A stretch of DNA of 64,000 bases. Source: Corallium rubrum (lineage: Eukaryota; Cnidaria; Anthozoa; Scleralcyonacea; Coralliidae). Where the stretch lies: assembly GCA_964035015.1 (NCBI GenBank), contig OZ036014.1, forward strand, positions 793,701 to 857,700, in the 5' to 3' direction. Shown here piece by piece: positions 13,190 through 24,800 of this stretch; position 1 is the stretch's first letter; the number at the start of each line of letters is the position of its first letter. The translations under genes and the position numbers were made by a program. The notes beneath the pieces are model-generated. The model made no database searches and was not told the DNA's origin. It saw only the letters and a list, made by a program, of their open reading frames with translations.

Positions 13190-13990
13190 TTCATTAATTA
13201 CGTTGGTGGGGAAAAATACATGTCCGGAAAATGCTATGCTTTTATACTGCCAAGTTGGAGCCATATCTGACATGGGTGTAGTTTATATTTATAGATGTAA
13301 ATCGTCATGATTTAGCCTAATAGTCGGTCAGGGGGGGATGCTGTGCTCTCCTATTTTTTCCAATGGAAATCTTGATGCCTGATGGTTCGTAGTTTGACTC
13401 TTTGCTATACCGTATCGTTCGTTTTCAAACGAAGCAGACCTTAGTATTTTACTCTGTCTGACGCCAGACTATTTTACTTCTCAGTTCAAGTGGAGAGCCG
13501 TCGGTAGCTAGTGGAGGAGTTAGGAAGTCGGTCTGGCCAGGGGGAAATGTCGGGAAATGCTGTGCTTTTCCGTTTTTTCCAATTCTACTGCAAAATTGCA
13601 TCTAGTATATAGTTAGATGTAAATCTTGATGACTCTTAGTCAAATATCGCATTAGGAATTAGTTTTTCGGAGGAGAATTGAAAATTGTATGAAAATGCTG
13701 TTGCACATCTAGTCATATTGTTAGATGATGTAAATCTTGATGGCTCATATTGTAGTCACGTTAGGAAGTCGGTTGGAGGAAAATTGTGTGATAATGCGGT
13801 TATGCGGTGCTTCCCCATAGTTTTCCTATTCTACTGCGACATCAAATTCACATCTAGCAGTTAGATGTAAATCTTGATGGCTATAGTCGAATATCACGTT
13901 AGGGATTAGTCTGTTGGGGGGAAAATTGTCTAAAAATGCTTTGCTTCCCTATTTTTCCCAACACAGTATTGCCAAGTTAGATTCAGTTTA
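13190..13990. repeat. Tandem repeat, about 115-170 bp, five or six copies
   Basis: Copies share TAGATGTAAATCTTGATGG, ATCACGTTAGGAA and GGGGAAAATTGTC, spaced irregularly. They are interrupted near 13,436-13,480 by a fragment of the CTGTCTGACGCCAGAC element. Confidence 0.65.
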
Positions 13991-14082
13991 ACTCTTCCTG
14001 TCCGAATCGGTCTTTAGTATTTTATTCTGGTTAACGCCAGACGATTTTATTCACCTCTGGGGAAGCCCTCGGACAGGAATGA
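13989..14082 (-). mobile_element. 95-bp palindromic MITE (CCTGTCCGA family)
   Basis: Reverse-oriented copy of the short element seen five times in 42.6-44.2 kb and once at 27,551. Ends are AACTCTTCCTGTCCGAAT and TCGGACAGGAATGA. The core TTCTGGTTAACGCCAGAC is close to the 25-bp satellite unit. Confidence 0.75.
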
Positions 14083-14579
14083 CTTATAAATCATCTCTCT
14101 AATCATGCAAATCAGATGTCGGAAAATATATCCTTTCATGCTTTTTAACTGGCACTGCGAAGTTGGTACCCCGTATAGCTAGCATACGCCTTTGTAGGTC
14201 AATCTGAATGTCAACGGCTCAAAGTCCAAAGTTTCGGGGAAAAAACTGTCGGAAATCAAAATATTAAGTCAATATGGCCGGGTAGTTCAAAGTTCAGTCG
14301 TATATATAGCACACACATGTCGGTTTAATTATCCGGGGGGAATGGTTCAAAAATTCCTGTACAACATTGAATCAAAATTAATTTAATTATAATACATACA
14401 TTAAATAATATAAATGGTTATTGTGAAATCGCGGGGGTTTTTTTAAGTTTTTTTTCGTGTTTCAGTACCTGTGATTTAGCGGAGTTATGTAATTAATGGT
14501 TATAAGTCCATGTCCTGGACTCGCAAATTCATGGGTTAGGGTGGGTACAAGTTTACATGGAGTACTGGGTTATTTATAC

Positions 14580-14830
14580 ATGTGGTTAGGCTACGTGAGA
14601 CGGTACCGGACAAATTCGAGACCGGTCTCAAATTCGTCCTATTTCGCGTGTAAACAGGAGGAACTACTAATTCGAGAACGGTTCCGAATTTGTTTTCAGT
14701 GTAAATAGGTGGAACCGTACTAATTCGAGACCGGTCTCGAATTCGTCCTATTTCGCCGTGTAAACAGGCGGAACCGTACTAATTCGAGACCGGTTCCGAA
14801 TTCGTCCGGTACCATGTAAATGGTGTCTCA
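14580..14830. repeat. Palindromic tandem repeat, ~63-bp unit
   Basis: Four copies contain the self-complementary TTCGAGACCGGTCTCGAA and CCTATTTCGCCGTGTAAACA. The outer parts (GACGGTACCGGACAAATTCG and CGAATTCGTCCGGTACC) are inverted, so the whole block could fold into a long hairpin. Confidence 0.75.
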
Positions 14831-14898
14831 GAGCTACACTCGAAATCTTGAATGCTGTTTTATACTGGATAACCCTATCATTCATATCTAAACTGTTT

Positions 14899-15005
14899 TT
14901 CCCAGAGGTCCAGTAAGGGCCATCCCCCTAGTTATTGGTGCAGTGGTACTACAGGAGGAAACCCGAGTAACCTGGAGAAGACATGTGGTGTTCGGTATAG
15001 AGTCA
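14899..15005 (+). mobile_element. Fragment with GGAGGAAACCCGAG motif
   Basis: AGGAGGAAACCCGAGTAACC followed by GGAGAAGACATG is a variant of the motif in the 5S-related repeat at 3930-4145 (GGAGGGAGGAAAACCGCAG). It is probably a piece of the same broad repeat group. Confidence 0.4.
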
Positions 15006-15117
15006 AACTGCGAGGACCCATGATGATACATGAGGCCAAGGTGAAATAGTTTTAAATATGATTAAGTTGAAATCGAACCCGAGTCGTAATGAAAAGCTAA
15101 CAAGAACTCATGCTAGC

Positions 15118-15207
15118 ATGCGCAGCCGGCGTTCCATTTGAGGGGAGGGACCGCCGTGTATATTGTCCTTCAAATAGAACGCCGACTACACATGCCAGTA
15201 CTGTGCC
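15118..15207. repeat. Short hairpin element
   Basis: GCATGCGCAGCCGGCGTTCC and its near reverse complement (GAACGCCGACTACACATGC) flank a GC-rich centre. It is about 90 bp long, with the layout of a small MITE. Confidence 0.6.
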
Positions 15208-15302
15208 GTAAAGGTCCTCAAACTATCGGAAAAAAGTAAATCTGGATTTTCTAGTGCATGCAATGTAAGGCTTGCGATGTGGGTGCAGTAGTATAGGTAA
15301 GA

Positions 15303-15420
15303 CATCTGGCGCTCACACGTGCTCTATCGGCAGCCTTTATAAGGGGTGAGTTCACACCAATAGGTGTGAACTCACCCCTTAAGTTTTCTTCGCTGCCGAT
15401 AGAGCACGTGTGAGCTGACG
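15303..15420. repeat. Long near-perfect hairpin
   Basis: The left arm contains CTCACACGTGCTCTATCGGC and AAGGGGTGAGTTCACACC. The right arm contains their reverse complements, GGTGTGAACTCACCCCTT and GCCGATAGAGCACGTGTGAG. The loop is about 5 bases. An imperfect patch near TTTTCTTCG is the only mismatch block. Confidence 0.85.
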
Positions 15421-15477
15421 GATTCGGACTGGATTAAGGTACCGTCATGAGTCATACCCCTGTTCGTTTATATTCTT

Positions 15478-15734
15478 ACCGTTCGTTCGTTCGTTCGTTC
15501 GTTCGTTCGTTCGTTCGTTCGTTCGTTCGTTCGTTCGTTCGTTCGTTCGTTCGTTCGTTCGTTCGTTCGTTCGTTCGTTCGTTCGTTCGTTCGTTCGTTC
15601 GTTCGTTCGTTCGTTCGTTCGTTCGTTCGTTCGTTCGTTCGTTCGTTCGTTCGTTCGTTCGTTCGTTCGTTCGTTCGTTCGTTCGTTCGTTCGTTCGTTC
15701 GTTCGTTCGTTCGTTCGTTCGTTTGTTCGTTCGC
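15478..15734. repeat. (TTCG)n microsatellite
   Basis: About 63 uninterrupted GTTC/TTCG tetramers, broken only by GTTTG near the right end. Translations as serial F-V-R-S or T-N-E-R are artefacts of this repeat. Such purity suggests very recent expansion. Confidence 0.97.
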
Positions 15735-15871
15735 AGTCAATAGACACGGCACCGCACTTTACTGGGTCTGGTTTAGATTGCGACTCCACCAGGGAGTACC
15801 GGACAATGGGACTGGATTTGAGTAATGTACGCAGCTCATTCTGATCAGCAAAACTGAATATTAGTTCTAAA

Positions 15872-18706
15872 GTTAACGTAACCAGTAAGTCCTATACCAG
15901 TCCAGCCCCAGATCAGTCCAAATCCAGTCTGACTCTGCTAGTGTGAACGTAACCAGTAAGTCCTATACCAGTCCAGCCTCAGTCCAAATCCAGTCTGAGT
16001 CCTCTAGTGTGAACACAACCAGTAAGTCCTATACCAGTCCAGCCTCAGTCCAAATCCAGTCTGAGTCCTCTAGTGTGAATGCAACCAGTAAGTCCTATAC
16101 CAGTCCAACCTCAGTCCAAATCCAGTCTGAGTCCTCTAGTGTGAACACAACCAGTAAGTCCTATACCAGTCCAGCCTCAGTCCAAATCCAGTCTGAGTCC
16201 TCTAGTGTGAACGTAACCAGTAAGTCCTATACCAGTCCAGTCTCAGTCCAAATCCAGTCTGAGTCCTCTAGTGTAAACACAACCAGTAAGTCCTATACCA
16301 GTCCAGCCTCAGTCCAAACCCAGTCTGAGTCCTCTAGTGTGAACGTAACCAGTAAGTCCTATACCAGTCCAGTCTCAGTCCAAATCCAGTCTGAGTCCTC
16401 TAGTGTGAACGTAACCAGTAAGTCCTATACCAGTCCAGCCTCAGTCCAAATCCAGTCTGAGTCCTCTAGTGTGAACACAACCAGTAAGTCCTATACCAGT
16501 CCAGCCTCAGTCCAAATCCAGTCTGAGTCCTCTAGTGTGAACACAACCAGTAAGTCCTATACCAGTCCAGCCTCAGTCCAAATCCAGTCTGAGTCCTCTA
16601 GTGTGAACGTAACCAGTAAGTCCTATACCAGTCCAGTCTCAGTCCAAATCCAGTCTGAGTCCTCTAGTGTGAACGTAACCAGTAAGTCCTATACCAGTCC
16701 AGTCTCAGTCCAAATCCAGTCTGAGTCCTCTAGTGTGAACACAACCAGTAAGTCCTATACCAGTCCAGCCTCAGTCCAAATCCAGTCTGAGTCCTCTAGT
16801 GTAAACGTAACCAGTAAGTCCTATACCAGTCCAGCCTCAGTCCAAATCCAGTCTGAGTCCTCTAGTGTGAACGTAACCAGTAAGTCATATACCAGTCCAG
16901 CCTCAGTCCAAATCCAGTCTGAGTCCTCTAGTGTAAACGTAACCAGTAAGTCCTATACCAGTCCAGCCTCAGTCCAAATCCAGTCTGAGTCCTCTAGTGT
17001 GAACGTAACTATAGTAAGTCCTATACCAGTCCAGCCTCAGTCTAAATCCAGTCTGAGTCCTCTAGTGTGAACGTAACTATAGTAAGTCCTATACCAGTCC
17101 AGCCTCAGTCTAAATCCAGTCCGAGTCCTCTAGTGTAAACACAACCAGTAAGTCCTATATCAGTCCAGCCTCAGTCTAAATCCAGTCTGAGTCCTCTAGT
17201 GTAAACGTAACCAGTAAGTCCTATACCAGTCCAGCCTCAGTCTAAATCCAGTCTGAGTCCTCTAGTGTGGACACAACCAGTAAGTCTTATACCAGTCCAG
17301 CCTCAGTCCAAATCCAGTCTGAGTCTGCTAGTGTGGACACAACCAGTAAGTCCTATACCAGTCCAGTCTCAGTCCAAATCCAGTCTGAGTCCTCTAGTGT
17401 GAACACAACCAGTAAGTTCTATATCAGTCCAGCCTCAGTCCAAATCCAGTCTGAGTCCTCTAGTGTGAATGCAACCAGTAAGTTCTATACCAGTCCAACC
17501 TCAGTCCAAATCCAGTCTGAGTCCTCTAGTGTGAACGTAACCAGTAAGTCCTATACCAGTCCAGTCTCAGTCCAAATCCAGTCTGAGTCCTCTAGTGTGA
17601 ACACAACCAGTAAGTCCTATACCAGTCCAGCCTCAGTCCAAATCCAGTCTGAGTCCTCTAGTGTGAACACAACCAGTAAGTGCTATATCAGTCCAGCCTC
17701 AGTCTAAATCCAGTCTGAGTCCTCTAGTGTAAACGTAACCAGTAAGTCCTATACCAGTCCAACCTCAGTCCAAATCCAGTCTGAGTCCTCTAGTGTGAAC
17801 GTAACCAGTAAGTCATATACCAGTCCAGCCTCAGTCCAAATCCAGTCTGAGTCCTCTAGTGTAAACGTAACCAGTAAGTCCTATACCAGTCCAGCCTCAG
17901 TCCAAATCCAGTCTGAGTCCTCTAGTGTGAACGTAACTATAGTAAGTCCTATACCAGTCCAGCCTCAGTCTAAATCCAGTCTGAGTCCTCTAGTGTGAAC
18001 GTAACTATAGTAAGTCCTATACCAGTCCAGCCTCAGTCTAAATCCAGTCTGAGTCCTCTAGTGTAAACACAACCAGTAAGTCCTATATCAGTCCAGCCTC
18101 AGTCTAAATCCAGTCTGAGTCCTCTAGTGTAAACGTAACCAGTAAGTCCTATACCAGTCCAGCCTCAGTCTAAATCCAGTCTGAGTCCTCTAGTGTGGAC
18201 ACAACCAGTAAGTCCTATACCAGTCCAGCCTCAGTCCAAATCCAGTCTGAGTCTGCTAGTGTGGACACAACCAGTAAGTCCTATACCAGTCCAGCCTCAG
18301 TCCAAATCCAGTCTGAGTCCTCTAGTGTGGACACAACCAGTAAGTCCTATACCAGTCCAACCTCAGTCCAAATCCAGTCTGAGTCTGCAAGTGTAAACAG
18401 AACCAGTAAGTCCTATACCAGTCCAGCCTCAGTCCAAATCCAGTCTGAGTCTGCTAGTGTAAACGGAACCAGTAAGCCCTATACCAGTCATCAGTTCAAA
18501 TCAAGTCAGAGTCCTCCAGTGTGAACGCAAAGTCCTATACCAGTCCAGTCTTAGTCCAAATCCAGTCTGAGTCCTCCAGTGTGAACGCGACTAGTAAGTC
18601 CAATACCAGTCCAGCCTCATTCGAAATCCAGTCAGAGTCTGCTAGTGTGAATACAACTATAGTAAGTCCTATACCAGTCCAGCCTCAGTCTAAGTGCAGC
18701 TTCAGT
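15872..18706 (+). repeat. 66-bp minisatellite array, open in one frame
   Basis: About 43 copies of a 66-bp unit containing CCAGTAAGTCCTATACCAGT and AATCCAGTCTGAGTCCTCT. Because 66 is a multiple of three the array is open for 375 codons from 15,943, as a Ser/Thr-rich 22-residue repeat (TSKSYTSPASVQ then IQSESSSVN). Copies from 17,033 on carry CAA-to-TAA stops and +2 insertions (GTAACTATAGTAAG), so the array as a whole does not encode one protein. The rare variant TAAGTCATAT occurs at 16,881 and 17,809, which marks a 928-bp, 14-unit higher-order duplication. The array ends about 120 bp from the stop codon of the choline transporter, in its probable 3' flank. Confidence 0.9.
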
Positions 18707-18830
18707 GTGCTCTAGCGAACGCATATTAACAGTTGTTACTAGTTCTATCTCTATCATTGCCCATAGTGCTGTTTTAAAATATTACCAATTAACTTAGTTG
18801 AACTCTCACTCTCATTTTCTAACGTTTTTC

Positions 18831-21800
18831 CTACAGTATTGTAGTCGTTTCTTTCTCATTTAGCTCTTGTGCTTTCATCTCGTATTCAACCACAACGTCT
18901 TCGTGGAAACATTTGAAGATGTCACACTTCATGGGTAGGATTTTTGACGAGAATAGGAAATTGGCGAGATAAGAACAGAGGATTATGCTAATAAACGAAC
19001 ACGCCATCGCGAAGGTACGGAATGGGAACAACTGACCATCCACGTCGTCGTAATAGGGATACTTGATAAACGGGTCTAGGTCGATCACCGGTTCACCCCC
19101 ACCGATCCTAAGGATCATTGCTACGATGTAGCCCGTTACCGCACCGTAGGTGTTTGATTCGTCCACGTAGATAACGCAGCATAGTTGAGGAAAGAGAATG
19201 GCGTAGACCAAGTCAGAGCATAGATACCAGAGTGCGTAGATTGATTGGACTTTGAGCGCCATGACAGTGGCTAATATTCCAACTCCAAAGATCGCACAGC
19301 GAATGACCCAGATTATTTCCCGCTCGGAGGCCTGGAAAGAGAAGTGAGGCGTTGTCGTGTATTAGAAAAAGTGTTTATTTAAAACACCAGACTGCACGAC
19401 ACCAGAGTACCACCTCTCCACAATACATTACAATACACCACTCTACAGCACGCCACACTGCACTACACTACACCACACCACACCACACCACACCACACCA
19501 CACCACAGTACACCACACTACACCACCATAGACGGATTTTCTAGGGGGGTGCTACCCCCCAAATATTTATTTTCACCCCCCAAACGAAACGTTCACCACA
19601 CGGATTCAAACAACACAGTAATTTGATAGAACCCTATTTCGGGTTTACGGGATCATTTAACTCTCAAAGGACCTGCCAAATTCATTGACTTGACAACTTC
19701 AAAAACCTTAGTTTTTTGCTTCGAATGCCTTTAGATGTGCTCTAGAAACCTTGATTTTTTCAAGATTTTCCGGGGGTGCTTTGCTTTCTAGCCTCCCACC
19801 AGCGGCTCCACCCCTGGACCTCACTGGGGGGTGAACCCTGCAGCACAACGTTTAGTGACGCCTTAGACGCCAGTGACGCCAGTTCACCCCCCTACAATTT
19901 CTGGCACCCCCCTAGTAATAAATATGAAAATCCGTCTATGTACACCACACCACACTACACCACACCACACACCACACCACACTAAAGTACACCACATCAC
20001 AGTACAGTACACTACACCGCACCACACTACACTACATCACATCACTACATTATATAACCACCACACTCTGACCACACTACGTCACCCACCACAGTGCATC
20101 ACAATTCACATGACCAGTTGTACATCACGTCACTATGCTACGTCACGTCTCCCAGCTCGCTGCAGCTTACCTTGGGTCTAAGAATCAGCTTATAAATGTT
20201 CCTCGCAAACATAGAGCTTGCAGAAAGCACTGATGAATCAGCTGAAGACATAACTGCAGCAGACACAGCTCCCAAACCAATGAACGAGACTGCTTGAGGG
20301 GTTAAGTACTGTAGGACCAAGGGCAACAGACGACTGGCATCACCCTCCTGTAAAGTTCCATTCACTGTGAGTTTTGTATAGTCCGTTGCAGTCCAGTCTA
20401 AATCAGTAAAAAAGAATATAACATATTTGTTTAACTCGGTAGTAATGTTGTGTGATCTAATGTGGGAGTGATGAAGTTAGGGTGTTAATTTAAGTTAGTT
20501 TAATAACTTTTAAAAACGATTGTAGTGTTTGTTTTGGGATCAATGTCAAGGGACAGTTGACGATGGTGAGTTGACGTCGTGCAGTGGCGTCGCTAGGGGG
20601 GGGGGGGGGGGGGGGACTGGGGGGACGCATCCCCCCAGTTCTCTTCAAGACCAATTTTGAGATTCTTCCAAACCCGGTGAGAAACGTTGGGGGGGGGGGG
20701 GGGGGGGGATGTAATGATTCCAAGTGCTCAGCTCACACCGCTAGCTGGACAAATAGTTTACAAGTGTGTGAATGTGTTTTTCATATCTTTTCTTGCGTTA
20801 GTTCACTCAGGGCCGTATCCAGGCGGTTTGAGACGCTGGTACACCGGTTTGGGCGCCCAAACTAGGTGCCCAAAAAATATAAACTAAGTATTAATGAACA
20901 CGGTCGTATTTATACAAACTGAGACAGAGGCATTGGTTGCATATCAGAGCCTTCAGTTGTAATGGTTTGCTCGAAAATGATGGTTATGGCAGTTGGTCGG
21001 GGACAGGCGGTTGGATTTCATTAAGCCGGTTGACCAAGTCATTTGATGAGCTGTGTGATGGTTAACGACGACGTGGACGGTCTTTGAACTTAGGATAAAA
21101 ATCCCCGAAAAAACTTAAACTGCTATTTTACAGAACGATTTGAGTGAGCTCCCTGACTGTGAGTCTGTGACAGAATGACCACCGTCGCCCTTGCCGCATT
21201 CATTTATACCATTGCCTCAAGGAGGAATTTTGTTTTGATAAGGAGGAATCTTTAGATAAAGGTTTGGGTTTGGGTTGGGCTTTATCTTTTTGGCCGCGTA
21301 TTTTTTCGCACTTTATTTATCTGGCATTTGCATTTGACCCTGTTTACATGGCACAGGAACTACACTTAATGGTCACTTGAGGCAGGAGATACATATTATT
21401 TCTTACTCCCTAACATTAACCTAAATTTATTAATAATAAATTTCACTACAAAACTACAATCTGGGAGTTTTTTCAAAAACCGTACAAGGATTTAAAAATC
21501 ACCCCTCAGAATGTTAAAAATCACATCTCAGAATGCAGGAAATGGCATTTCCGAGACTCTAAATTTCAAATTTTTCCCGGGGGGCATGCCCCCGGACCCC
21601 CTAGAGGGTTCCTACTATGTCTTAGGTCCACACAACAATTTGGGTTAAGTTTCCGAATGTTTGGGGGTTAAGGTTAATGCACCCGAAACCATCAGATATA
21701 TTTTAAAATCACAATTATCTATATAAAAACTATTATGTAGAATTAACATGGAGTACCAACAATTATGACGTCATATACACAGATCTTGCGACGCCACTGA

Positions 21801-24800
21801 CGTCGTCCTGAAGACGTGAAAATGTTCTAAGTGGCGTTGTATAAAGAACGAGGACGGTGTTGGGATTACAAATTATTCATTCACTTTGTTTCACACAAGG
21901 GCACCGTTTGACACAATGTTGCATGTGCTGTACTCCATTTCTCGATGGAGCATTGGTAACTTACGCAAGAAGGAAAAAATTTCATCAGCGAAGTAAAGTT
22001 TGCTTCTAATTCTATATTAGAAAAGAAATGGTTCACGGTTTGGCGTCCTCTACCAGAATTATAGATACACTTAAAGTGTCTATGAAATGAAAAATTCGTT
22101 GGCATTTTGTTGTTTTATTGTACAGAGGAACATGACAGGAGCACTAGAAAATTTCAAGAGAATCTGATGCGTAGTTTTCGCGCTATCAACTCTCAAAATT
22201 TGCCGTCGATAATTTGTTTTGGCGAAATTTGGGCTTCTTGGTAACAATGCCTTATGACGTACGCAGATGGATCATTAATAGTGAAATCTATTGTTCTTAT
22301 GCATAGTTGTCCATTTGCGTACGTCATAAGCATTGTTTCCGAAAGCCCAATTTTTCTCCAAGAACAAACTAGCTATGGCAAATTTTGAGAGTTAATAGCG
22401 CGAAAACAACGCATCAGATTCTCTTGAAATTTTCAGTGAGTGCTCCTGCCATGTTCCTCTGTACAATAAAACAATAAAAATGCCAACGAATTTTTCATTT
22501 CATAGACACTTTATTAGGAAGCCGGGAGAGCACTTGTACCTCCCTCTCGATTATCGTCTCGAGCATCTCTTACGCTATTTTTGTGCTCTCCTAACTTCCC
22601 GCGTGCATCCATAATTGGATGGAGAACACCGAATCGTGAATCATATCTTAACTGGGCAGACCTGACTACAAAGTATGTGGTTTATCCAGTTGCCTGCGGA
22701 GTATGCATTATGCTGCGGGGCAAACTACGAAATAATTATACTTCAGTTGCGGTGGTCAGAAGTCTTTGTTATTTACCCTGATTACTTGCCATATTCAATT
22801 ATTTAAGTGTTTACTGCATATGAATGAAATAGTTTATAAAGTGTTTTGGTTTAGGTTTAGTCAAGGTCAGTAAACATCCCCTGTGTTTAGCATTCCATTA
22901 TAAGGCCACTTGAATGAGAATAAACATTTTGCAGGCTAATATCCAAATATTGAATACACCCTAAGTAACTTCAAACAACATAGCCCAACGTCTTGGTGTT
23001 TGGAAATCCTAATGAACCTGGCACTTCTCGTGTATGATACATCACATCACATCACATCACATCACATCACATCACATCACATCACATCACATCACATCAC
23101 ATCACATCACATCACATCACATCACATCACATCACATCACATCACATCACATCACATCACATCACATCATCACATCACATCACCCCACACCACACCACAT
23201 CACATCACACCACACCACATCACATCATCACACCACATCAGATCACATCATCACATCACATCACACCACACCACACCACATCACATCACACCACACCACA
23301 CCACATCACATCATCACACCACATCACATCAGATCACATCATCACATCACACCACACCACACCACATCACATCACACCACATCAGATCACATCATCACAT
23401 CACACCACACCACATCACATCACACCACATCAGATCACATCATCACATCACATCACACCACACCACACCACACCACACCACACCACATCACATCATCACA
23501 CCACATCACATCAGATCACATCACATCACACCACACCACATCACATCACATCATCGCATCACACCACACCACACCACATCACATCACACCACATCAGATC
23601 ACATCATCACATCACATCACACCACACCACACCACAACACATCATCACACCACATCACATCACATCACACACATCACACCACACCACACCACATCACATC
23701 ACATCACATCATCACATCACACCACATCACACCACACCACATCAGATCACATCATCACATCACACCACACCACACCACACCACACCACACCACACCACAT
23801 CACATCACACCACACCACACCACACATCACACATCACATCATGTCACATCACATCACATCACATCACACCACACCACACCACACCACATCACATCATCAC
23901 ACCACATCAGATCACATCATCACATCACATCACACCACACCACACCACATCACACCACACCACACCACACCACATCACATCATCACACCACATCACATCA
24001 GATCACATCATCACATCACACCACACCACATCACATCACACCACATCAGATCACATCATCACATCACATCACACCACACCACACCACACCACACCACATC
24101 ACATCATCACACCACATCACATCAGATCACATCACATCACACCACACCACACCACATCACATCACATCATCACATCACACCACATCACACCACACCACAC
24201 CACACCACATCAGATCACATCATCACATCACACCACACCACACCACACCACACCACACCACACCACATCACATCACATCATCACATCACATCACACCACA
24301 CCACACCACACCACATCACATCATGTCACATCACATCACATCACATCACATCACATCACATCACACTACATCGCATCACATCACATCACACCACACCACA
24401 TCAGATCACATCACATCACACCACACCACATCACATCACACCACACCACACCACATCACATCACATCACATCACATCATCACATCACATCACACCACATC
24501 ACACCACACCACACCACATCACATCACATCACATCACATCACATCACATCACATCACACCACACCACACCACATCACATCATCACATCACACCACACCAC
24601 ACCACATCACATCACATCATGTCACATCACATCACATCACATCACATCACATCACATCACATCACATCACACTACATCGCATCACATCACGTCACACCAC
24701 ACCACATCAGATCACATCACATCATCACATCACACCACACCACACCACATCACACCACACCACATCACATCACATCACATCATCACATCACACCACATCA

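Noticed and set aside
15445..15789. Frames of serial F-V-R-S or T-N-E-R
   Set aside because: Pure translation of the (TTCG)n tract on both strands.
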